Part shown: positions 57,212-64,000 of the stretch, in pieces
Layout of the letters: each line of letters opens with the position of its first letter
Position numbering within the stretch: the stretch's first letter is position 1
Source of the DNA: Nocardia nova
Lineage (GTDB): Bacteria > Actinomycetota > Actinomycetes > Mycobacteriales > Mycobacteriaceae
NCBI RefSeq assembly: GCF_002933465.1
Contig: NZ_PSZE01000030.1
Location: 20,330 to 84,329, forward strand
Length of the DNA stretch: 64,000 nucleotides
Direction: 5' to 3'
Made by a program: the position numbers and the translations under genes
The notes under the pieces: model-generated
Database searches by the model: none
Seen by the model: the letters and a program-made list of their open reading frames with translations, nothing else
What the model was told of the DNA's origin: nothing

Positions 57212-59098
57212 CTAGCGTGCGACGACTGGAAGCGGAACCGCGTCGATCAGCGCGCGGGTGTACTCGTGCTGCGGCGCCGCGAAAATCTGCTCGGCCGGAC
57301 CGGATTCGACGATCTTGCCGCGATACATGACCGCGATGTCGTGCGCGAGGTTGCGGACCACCGAAAGGTCGTGGGAGACGAACAGATACGACAGTCCACG
57401 TTCGGCCTGCAGATCCCGCAGGAGGTTCAGCACCCCGGCCTGAATGGAAACGTCGAGCGAGGACACCGGCTCGTCGAGTACCAGCAGTTGCGGGTCCAGC
57501 GCCATCGCCCGCGCGATATTGATGCGCTGCTTCTGCCCGCCCGAGAAATCGGCCGGATAGCGGTCGGCGTGTTCGGCGCGCAGTCCGACCTGCTTCAGCA
57601 ATTCCGGTACCCGCTTGCGGATTTCGGCGCGGGACCGGCCGTCGACGCGCAACGGCTCGGCCAGGGCGTCGAAAATCGGCAGGCGCGGATCCAGCGAGGA
57701 CGACGGATCCTGGAACACGATCTGCAACTTGCGGCGGATATCGCGTTTGCGCTGCTTGCTCAGCGTCGCGACATCCTCGCCGAATACCTCGATCGTGCCC
57801 GCCTGAGGCTGCACGAGGTCCATGATCTGGCTCAGCGTCGTCGATTTCCCGGATCCGGATTCACCGACGAGCGCGAGAGTGCGTCCCTTGCGCACCGCGA
57901 AGTCGATGCCGTCGACCGCGCGCACCTCACCGGTGCGGCGTTTGAAAACCACACCGGAGGTGACCGGAAACGTCTTGGTCAGACCCGAAACCCGCAGCAC
58001 CACATCGGAATCGGCGGGTTCCGGTGCGGCGACACCGTCCGTGTCGTGGCGGTAGGCGGCGAACAGGTCCGCGGTCCCCACCTCGGCGGTGCGGATGCAG
58101 GCCGCCCGGTGCGCGGGCGCGGTTTCCCGCAGTGGCGGCTCCGCGACCAGGCAGTCCTCGATCGAGACCGGGCAGCGCGGCGCGAAGGGACACCCCGGCG
58201 GCAGGTCGTGCATCGGCGGAGGAGTACCCACGATCGGGATGAGCGGCGCCCGGGCCGGACCGTCCATCCGCGGGATGGAACCGAGCAGGCCGACGGTGTA
58301 CGGCATCCGCGGCGAGTTGAACAGCTCTGCGGCCGGGGCGTTTTCGACGATCCGCCCGGCGTACATCACCGCCACGCGGTCGGCCAGCGTGGCCGCGATC
58401 CCCATGTCGTGGGTGATCATGATGACGCCGGCACCGGTGATGTCGCGCGCCTTGCGCAGCAGGTCGAGGATCTGCGCCTGCACCGTCACATCCAAGGCGG
58501 TGGTGGGTTCGTCGCAGATGATCAGTTCGGGATCGTTGGCGATCGCCATCGCGATCACCACGCGCTGGCGCATACCGCCGGAGAATTCGTGCGGAAAAGC
58601 CTTGGCGCGCACCGCCGGTTCGGGAATACCGACCAGATCGAGCAACTCCACGGCCCGATGCGCGGCCTGCGACTTGCTCATCTTCTTGTGGGCGACCAGG
58701 GCTTCGGCGATCTGATCACCGACCCGGTAGACGGGCGTGAGTGCCGAGAGCGGGTCCTGAAAGACCATGCTGACGCGCGTCCCGCGCAGCGCCGAAAGCT
58801 GCTTGTCGCCCATGCCGAGCAACTCCCGGCCCCGCAGGCGGATCGAGCCGCGGATGCGGGCCTGATCGGGCAGCAGCCCCATCACGGCCAGCGAAGACAC
58901 CGATTTACCGGAACCCGACTCGCCGACGATGGCCAGCACCTCACCGTCGGCGACGGTGTAGTTCACTCCGCGCACCGCGTCGATGCGGCCCTCCTCGCCA
59001 GGGAAGGACACATGCAGGTCCGACACCTCCAGCAGCGGCGCGGTCGTGCTGCGGCGCGAGTCCGCACGGCCGGCGGATTCGATGGTGCGATCGGTCAT
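57212..59098 (-). CDS. oppD: Fused oligopeptide ABC transporter ATPase (OppD-OppF type)
   Basis: A 628-residue protein with two complete nucleotide-binding domains. The first has Walker A GESGSGKSVSS, signature FSGGMRQRV and Walker B LIICDEPTTALDV. The second has GESGSGKSTTL, FSGGQKQRI and LLVLDEPVSSLDV. After the first domain, CPFAPRCPVSIEDC plus a later cysteine (AACIRT) form the oligopeptide-type cluster, which in mycobacterial OppD binds 4Fe-4S. It powers peptide import through OppB-OppC. The ATG overlaps the oppC stop by four bases. Confidence 0.95.
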   Translation of the reverse strand: MTDRTIESAGRADSRRSTTAPLLEVSDLHVSFPGEEGRIDAVRGVNYTVADGEVLAIVGESGSGKSVSSLAVMGLLPDQARIRGSIRLRGRELLGMGDKQLSALRGTRVSMVFQDPLSALTPVYRVGDQIAEALVAHKKMSKSQAAHRAVELLDLVGIPEPAVRAKAFPHEFSGGMRQRVVIAMAIANDPELIICDEPTTALDVTVQAQILDLLRKARDITGAGVIMITHDMGIAATLADRVAVMYAGRIVENAPAAELFNSPRMPYTVGLLGSIPRMDGPARAPLIPIVGTPPPMHDLPPGCPFAPRCPVSIEDCLVAEPPLRETAPAHRAACIRTAEVGTADLFAAYRHDTDGVAAPEPADSDVVLRVSGLTKTFPVTSGVVFKRRTGEVRAVDGIDFAVRKGRTLALVGESGSGKSTTLSQIMDLVQPQAGTIEVFGEDVATLSKQRKRDIRRKLQIVFQDPSSSLDPRLPIFDALAEPLRVDGRSRAEIRKRVPELLKQVGLRAEHADRYPADFSGGQKQRINIARAMALDPQLLVLDEPVSSLDVSIQAGVLNLLRDLQAERGLSYLFVSHDLSVVRNLAHDIAVMYRGKIVESGPAEQIFAAPQHEYTRALIDAVPLPVVAR

Positions 59099-60099
59099 GC
59101 CGCTTCAACCCTCTTGTCCGACTGATCATCCGCACCGGAACCGGACGTACCCGCCGGCTTTCCGCGGCGCGGCTTGTTGTCCTTCGCGCCCTTGCGGCCC
59201 GCCCGCGCACCCTTGGAGCTCGGGTCGAAGGCGTCGCGCAGGCCGTCGCCGACGAGGTTGGCGCACAGCACGATCGCGATCAGGAAACCACCCGGGAACA
59301 GGAACAACCACGGGAAGGTCAAGGCCGATTTGGTGCCGAAGGCGATCAGCGAGCCCAGTGACACATCCGGCGGTTGCACACCGAATCCGAGGAAGCTCAA
59401 ACCCGTCTCGGACATGATCGCCGCGCCGACGGCGAGAGTGGTGTCGATGATCAGAATGGATGCGATGTTCGGCACGATGTGGGTGACGATCACCGAACGC
59501 GTCGAAGCTCCCATATATCGCGCCGCGCGGACGAATTCGCGTTCGCGCAAGCTCAGCGTCAAGCCGCGTACGATGCGGGCGCTGATCATCCAGCTGAATC
59601 CCGCCAGCAGCACGATGAGCAGCAGAATCGAACTGCTGCCCTTGGTGCGCGGGGCGAAGATCGCGATGATGATGAAGCTGGGCACCACCAGCAGCAGATC
59701 GACCAGCCACATGATCGCGCGGTCGGTCCAGCCGCCGAGCAGACCCGCGATCGACCCCGCGGTCACCGCGATCAGCGAGGTCAGCACGGCCACGCAGATG
59801 CCGATGATCAGCGATTTCTGCAAACCGTGCAAGGTCTGGGCCAGCATGTCCTGGCCGATCTCGTTGGTTCCGAACCAATGCTGCGGCGACGGGGGTTGCA
59901 GCAGTGCGTACGGGTCGCGCTGCTGATAGTCGTAGGACAGGAACGGCGGAATCGCGAAGGCGCCGATCAGCATGACGATCAGCACGGTCGCGCCGACGAC
60001 GGCGGGCTTGTTGCGCAGGAACCGGCGCCACACCAGCTTTCGGCGTCCGGCCGCAGCGGGTTCCGGCGCGCCTTGCGCGATGATCTCGGTTTCGGTCAC
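59095..60099 (-). CDS. oppC: Oligopeptide ABC transporter permease
   Basis: A 334-residue inner-membrane permease with six membrane helices. The EAA loop that contacts the ATPase is REFVRAARYMGASTRSVIVT. It has the OppC-type N-terminal extension with a first helix (VVGATVLIVMLIGAFAIPPF) followed by an external segment with QHWFGTNEIGQDML. The start is GTG 60099, chosen because the earlier part of the frame overlaps oppB coding sequence. The C-terminal tail is long and strongly basic (SSKGARAGRKGAKDNKPRRG), which is unusual. Confidence 0.93.
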   Translation of the reverse strand: MTETEIIAQGAPEPAAAGRRKLVWRRFLRNKPAVVGATVLIVMLIGAFAIPPFLSYDYQQRDPYALLQPPSPQHWFGTNEIGQDMLAQTLHGLQKSLIIGICVAVLTSLIAVTAGSIAGLLGGWTDRAIMWLVDLLLVVPSFIIIAIFAPRTKGSSSILLLIVLLAGFSWMISARIVRGLTLSLREREFVRAARYMGASTRSVIVTHIVPNIASILIIDTTLAVGAAIMSETGLSFLGFGVQPPDVSLGSLIAFGTKSALTFPWLFLFPGGFLIAIVLCANLVGDGLRDAFDPSSKGARAGRKGAKDNKPRRGKPAGTSGSGADDQSDKRVEAA

Positions 60100-60112
60100 C
60101 TTGTCGCCCCGA

Positions 60113-61090
60113 TCATCCGACCCGCACTCGCGGGTCCAGAATCGCATACACGATGTCGGACAGCAGGCCCGAAACCAGCACCACGAATCCCGCGAACACC
60201 GTGACGGTCACCACGATGTAAATGTCCTGCGCGTTGATCCCGTCGACGAGCCATTCGCCGACGCCGTGCCAGCCGAAGATCTTCTCGGTGAAGGTGGCGC
60301 CGGTGATCAGCGCGCCGAAACTGTAGGCGAACAGGGTCGCCATCGGAATCAGCGCGGTGCGCAGGCCGTGTTTGTACAGCGCACGGCGGCGGGTGAGTCC
60401 CTTGGCCCGCGCGGTGCGGATGAAATCGCTCTGCAGCACATCGAGCATGGCGTTGCGCTGGTAGCGGCTGTAACTGGCCATCGCGCCCAGGGCGAGGCCG
60501 AGGCTCGGGACGATCATGTGCTGCACTCGGTCGACGAACTGATTCCACCCACCGTGCACGGCATTGGCCGAGGTTTCACCGGTATACAGGAATATCTGCT
60601 GTCCCGCGGCCGAATTTATTTCCAGCGCACCGTATTTCAGCAGAGTGGCCAACAGGAAGATGGGCGTGCTGAGCACCAGCAGGGAAACAATCGTCGTGAA
60701 GTAATCGCTGAACCGATATTGCCGGATCGCACCGGCCGCGCCGATCAGCACACCGAGGACCGTTCCGACGACCGAGCCCACGATCAGCAACCGCAGACTG
60801 ACCCCGATCCGGCGCGGCAGTTCCTGGCTGACCGGCTGCCCCGTCAGGGTCGTGCCGAAGTCGCCGTGCACCACGCCGCCGACCCAGGTGAGGTAGCGCT
60901 GCGGGATCGGCTGGTCGAGATGCAGTTCGTGGGCCTTGGCATCGATCACCGACTGCGGCGGTCGCGGATTGCGCTGTTCGAGGCTGTCCAGCGGGCGAAA
61001 TGTCAGCGACGCCAGACTGAAGGCCAGGAACGACGCCAGCGCCAGCAGCACGACATAGTTGAGCGCACGTCGTAGCAGAAAGCCGGTCAT
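60113..61090 (-). CDS. oppB: Oligopeptide ABC transporter permease
   Basis: A 325-residue permease with six membrane helices, the first gene of the operon. Typical features are MTGFLLRRALNYVVLLALAS at the start, the external loop GDFGTTLTGQPVSQEL, the EAA loop SDFIRTARAKGLTRRRALYK and the C-terminal DPRVR. The start is ATG 61090 with GAGGGGAC upstream. Gene order is oppB, oppC, oppD-F, two binding proteins and a membrane protein, all on the minus strand with short gaps, so one transcript is likely. Confidence 0.94.
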   Translation of the reverse strand: MTGFLLRRALNYVVLLALASFLAFSLASLTFRPLDSLEQRNPRPPQSVIDAKAHELHLDQPIPQRYLTWVGGVVHGDFGTTLTGQPVSQELPRRIGVSLRLLIVGSVVGTVLGVLIGAAGAIRQYRFSDYFTTIVSLLVLSTPIFLLATLLKYGALEINSAAGQQIFLYTGETSANAVHGGWNQFVDRVQHMIVPSLGLALGAMASYSRYQRNAMLDVLQSDFIRTARAKGLTRRRALYKHGLRTALIPMATLFAYSFGALITGATFTEKIFGWHGVGEWLVDGINAQDIYIVVTVTVFAGFVVLVSGLLSDIVYAILDPRVRVG

Positions 61091-61238
61091 CGGTCCCCTC
61101 GGGTCGGTTACTAGCCCCTGATCATAGGGAATGGTCTCGAGTCCACCGGTGACATCGTGCACCACTTCCGGCCCACTCGCAGGCGGGGCGCGGGCAAATG
61201 ATTACAGCCGCGCCGGAATTTCGGGCAGGATGGAATAG

Positions 61239-62066
61239 GTGACGCGTCTGCCGAAGCCGAAGATGGTGGCCACCGATGTCGATGGCACGCTGCTCGACGA
61301 ATGGGAACGGGTGACGCCGCGCACCCGTACCGCGGTGGCCGCGCTGATCGCCGACGGAGTGCCGTTCGTGCTGGCCACGGGCCGTCCGCCGCGTTGGATC
61401 GATCCGGTGGTCGAGGGCCTGGGCTTTCCTCCGCTGTGTGTCTGCGGCAACGGCGCGGTGATCTACGACAGCGCCGCCGATCGCATCCTGCACACCAGCA
61501 CACTGGATGTGGAGAGTCTGGCGTGGATCGCCGACCTCGCCGAGCGCGTGCTGCCCGGCTGCGGGCTGGCCGCCGAGCGCGTCGGCCGCAGCGCGCACGA
61601 TGCCGCGACGCCGCAATTCGTCAGCTCACCCGAGTACGAGCACGCCTGGCTGAATCCGGACGACACCCAGGTGTCGCGGCAGGAGGTCATCTCGGCGCCG
61701 GCGATCAAGATGCTGATCCGGCTGCGGGGAACGCCCAGCGCTGAGATGCAGTCGGCCCTGGAACCCCACCTGACCGGGCGCGCCGACATCACCTATTCCA
61801 CCAACAACGGGCTCATCGAACTGTCCGCGCCCGGTATCACCAAAGCCGCCGGCCTGAGCGTGGTCGCCGAGCGGCTCGGGGTGGACCCGGCGGCGATCCT
61901 GGCCTTCGGCGATATGCCCAATGACGTGCCGATGCTTCGCATGGCCGGCCACGGCGTGGCGATGGGCAACGGCCACCCCGAAGCCCAGGCCGCCGCCGAC
62001 GAGATCACCGCCTCCAATGCGGAGGACGGCGTCGCGCGGGTGCTCGAGCGCTGGTGGGAGAGCTAG
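61239..62066 (+). CDS. HAD-superfamily Cof-type hydrolase
   Basis: A 275-residue HAD phosphatase of the Cof/IIB group. Motif I is VATDVDGTLLD with the nucleophile aspartate, motif II is VLATGRPPRW, motif III the lysine in ELSAPGITKAAGL, and motif IV AFGDMPNDVPML. The C2B cap lies between. These enzymes dephosphorylate sugar phosphates, pyridoxal phosphate or flavins in the cytoplasm. The start is GTG 61239. It corresponds in position to Rv3813c. It is divergent from oppB and convergent with the PGRP gene. Confidence 0.92.
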   Translation: MTRLPKPKMVATDVDGTLLDEWERVTPRTRTAVAALIADGVPFVLATGRPPRWIDPVVEGLGFPPLCVCGNGAVIYDSAADRILHTSTLDVESLAWIADLAERVLPGCGLAAERVGRSAHDAATPQFVSSPEYEHAWLNPDDTQVSRQEVISAPAIKMLIRLRGTPSAEMQSALEPHLTGRADITYSTNNGLIELSAPGITKAAGLSVVAERLGVDPAAILAFGDMPNDVPMLRMAGHGVAMGNGHPEAQAAADEITASNAEDGVARVLERWWES

Positions 62067-62086
62067 GGGCGTTCCCCACTCGGCCC

Positions 62087-63948
62087 TCAGCCGGCGGGGG
62101 CGGGCGGAATGGGCTGCGACGGCGCCGCCGCAGCGGACTCGGCCGCGGCCGGTGCGGCTGGAACCGGCCCAGCCGGTGCGGGTGCGGCCGGGTTCGGCGC
62201 CTCGGGAGCTGAGGCCGGCGGCGCCTCCGGCGCGGGGGCCGGCGGCGCCTCCGGCGCTGCTTGCGCATCGGGTGCCGGTTGGGGCGTGGTCGGCGCTTGC
62301 GGATCGGAAGGGCCGGCCGCGGGCGCGTCCGGAGCCGTCTGTGGGGCCGGGGCCTGCGCGGCGGGCAATGCCTGCGGAATCGGTTCGCCCGCCGGGCCGG
62401 GTTGTGCCCCACCGTGTTTCAGCAGGGTGGTGACGACACCGGTGGCGGTGTTGAGGATCAGCGACCCGAGCCGGAAATCGGCCCGCTGACCGCCGGGAAC
62501 CGGATACGGATTGCGCAAAGGCGTCCCGAGCGCCCCGGATTCGGCGCCGAGCTGGACGAAGCGGTCGAGGATCTGGCCTGCCAGTTCGACGATCGCACCG
62601 TCGGGCGCGGCGTAGACGTAGCCGTTGACGAACTTGGCGTACTGGCCCCCGTCGCCGGTCGGCGTCGGCTCGGAGGAGGCGGCGCCGAGGTGTCCGTTCG
62701 GACCGCCCTGCCCCGCCCAGTATGTGGCGATGACATTCTTGTCGACCATGCTCAGCAACTGTGTGGTCAGATTCGCCAGAGCCGCCAGATCCGCATGCGT
62801 CCGTTCATCTTTCGGAGCCGCGGGCGTGGTGCCGGCGGCGACGCCCGCGGCGATCTCGCGGATGCGGTCCATGCGCGCATAGGCGGCATCGCCGGGGCAG
62901 GTGGTGTTGCCGACGTCGCGATGTGCGAACACGATCGGCAGGTCCACCGCCTCACCCTCGGCGTACGGGGTGTAGTCGGTGCCCTCGGAATACATGGTGG
63001 TGTGGCCCTCGGGGTCCAGTCCCGCGATCTTGGCCCGCCAGCCGACGAACTGCCCGGTGGCCTGGAGCTGGGCGTCGCTGGGCGGTTCGGTCTCGAAATC
63101 GCCCATCATCGCCACGCCCGCGGTGTTCTCGTTGAACCCTCCGGCGTGCGCCCCCTCGACCGGGCGGTCCAGCCCGCCGTAGCGGCCCTCGAAGATCTGA
63201 CCGTACTTGTCGACCAGTGCGTTGTAGCCGATATCGCACCAGCCCAGCGTCTTGGCGTGATACGCGTAGATCGCGCGCACGATGCCCGCGGATTCGGCTT
63301 TGGTGTAGTCGTTGCGCCCGGCGGTGTGGTGCACGGTGATTCCGCCCAGCCCGTCGTCGTAGGTGGGCTCCTCGCAGCGCAGCGATTCGTCGGCGCCCCA
63401 CTGCGCGCGGCTGATCACCTTCGGCCCGCCGCCCGGCAGCGGCGCGGCGACCGAGGCCAGATTGTCGTCGATCGCGCCGCGCCCGGGATTGATCAGCACC
63501 GCCGAGAGTTGCGACGCGGCCTGCTGCGCCGGGTCGTCGGAGCGGCCGGGGGCCGTGGTGATCGCCTTGTGGGTGGTCAGTATCTGAACCGCCTTGGTCT
63601 CGCCGACGTAGATCGGTTCGGTGCCGGTCCGGGCGGGGGCGGCCGCGTGATCGCTGCGATCGGTGTCGACCCGATCGGCCGGGAACCACGGTCCCCAGGA
63701 GCCGTCGGCCTGCTGGGCGCGGATCAGAGAGGTGGTGTCGGCCAGTTCCTTCGCGGTCAGCGCGACCATGCTGAACGGGGTATCCCGGGTCAATTCCTTG
63801 ACTTCCGCACCGACCTGATCGGCCATATCCGGTGGTACGGCACCGGGGGACAGGGCCGGGGCGGCCGGGTCGGCGCCGGGAACCTGAGCGGGGTCGAGTG
63901 GAGCGGCGATGAAGCCGGGGCCGGTGTGCGCGGGGGAGGCGGCAGGAG
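62087..63948 (-). CDS. PGRP/N-acetylmuramoyl-L-alanine amidase with LGFP repeats, 5' end missing
   Basis: The reading frame stays open up to the adapter at 63949, so the N-terminus and signal peptide are cut off; 620 residues remain. The central Amidase_2/PGRP domain has SRAQWGADESLRCEEPTYDD, the zinc histidine in GITVHHTAGRNDYT, GYNALVDKYGQIFEGRYGGL, and the second ligand set in AHRDVGNTTCPGD. LGFP-type segments follow (AESGALGTPLRNPYPVPGG), which tether proteins to the mycolyl-arabinogalactan layer. The tail of about 110 residues is proline/alanine-rich. It cleaves or binds peptidoglycan outside the membrane. The position recalls Rv3811. Confidence 0.9.
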
Positions 63949-64000
63949 CTGTCTCTTATACACATCTGACGCTGCCGACGACTCAATAGGTGTAGATCTC
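63949..64000. other. Illumina Nextera adapter (sequencing artefact)
   Basis: From 63949 the sequence is CTGTCTCTTATACACATCT followed by GACGCTGCCGACGA (to 63981), the Nextera Read 1 adapter in reverse. Then come an eight-base index-like CTCAATAG (63982-63989) and GTGTAGATCTC, the start of the P5 flow-cell adapter complement. None of this is genomic. A minus-strand frame starting here translates to the well-known contaminant peptide MCIRDS. Confidence 0.98.

Noticed and set aside
62952..63986. Minus-strand frame beginning MSRRQRQMCIRDS
   Set aside because: Its start lies in the Nextera adapter; MCIRDS is an adapter translation artefact. The rest is a shadow frame of the amidase.
1..64000. tRNA, rRNA, 6C RNA or prophage/IS elements
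   Set aside because: I looked for tRNA T-loop patterns, rRNA stretches, C-rich loop RNAs and transposase motifs and saw none; a tRNAscan or Infernal run would settle it.

Overview
The window reads as a high-GC actinobacterial chromosome of the order Mycobacteriales, most likely a Nocardia. The markers are lysX (fused MprF-like synthase and lysyl-tRNA synthetase), PE/PPE/EspG and WXG100 genes of type VII secretion, IdeR-type iron boxes, frequent GTG starts and ATGA/GTGA overlaps. From about 28 kb to the end the core gene order recalls, from memory, the M. tuberculosis Rv3811-Rv3843 neighbourhood: glpQ1, bfrB, an LCP protein, the DUF2470 gene, pheA, a phosphatase, a zincin, a septum-formation protein, serS, the MBL-Rieske protein, acyltransferases, a HAD phosphatase and a PGRP amidase. 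Accessory blocks interrupt this order. The last 52 bases are Illumina Nextera adapter, so the right edge is a contig end and the biological sequence stops at 63948. No tRNA, rRNA, CRISPR array or intact insertion sequence was seen. || Layout: 1-3.8 kb, glutamate synthase (gltB 3' part, gltD), with a 199-bp tandem-repeat insertion at the gene junction. 4.1-10.3 kb, secreted cutinase, a tiny His/Asp-rich secreted protein, a histidine phosphatase, lysX and an S4 RNA-binding protein. 10.3-15 kb, rraA, an SRPBCC protein, a copper-handling operon (membrane protein, ycnI, copC, copD) and a coiled-coil protein. 15-20 kb, RecB-like/RNase H-like nuclease coupled to htpG, then an SDR divergent from a TetR regulator. 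21-23.7 kb, a DinB/VOC pair divergent from a WYL regulator, then a GDT1-type manganese exporter behind a yybP-ykoY riboswitch. 24-27 kb, sodA, two unknown genes, a long orphan hairpin, a cluster of DnaA-box-like 9-mers and a rhodanese. || 27-36.9 kb: DUF4328-glpQ1 pair, DUF5926, two ferritins (one with a damaged ferroxidase motif), LCP ligase, CPBP protease, an iron-boxed DUF2470 gene, pheA and a phosphatase. 36.9-39.3 kb: PE-PPE-EspG cassette without ESX core genes. 39.4-42.4 kb: zincin, septum-formation protein, serS with a 23-bp tandem array on its stop codon. 42.5-45.7 kb: GGDEF/EAL protein with a degenerate GGDEF, a YdcZ transporter, an SDR pseudogene and a MITE-like inverted repeat. 45.7-50.7 kb: MBL-Rieske protein, duplicated ABM-like protein, lipoprotein, two acyltransferases. 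50.8-53.1 kb: WXG100-WXG100-polymorphic toxin-HEAT immunity cassette. 53.2-61.1 kb: Opp peptide importer with two substrate-binding lipoproteins. 61.2-63.9 kb: HAD phosphatase and a truncated PGRP amidase. || The most system-like new material is the four-gene type VII toxin/immunity cassette, the paired ferritins with IdeR-type boxes, and short tandem arrays that begin at or just after gene ends.
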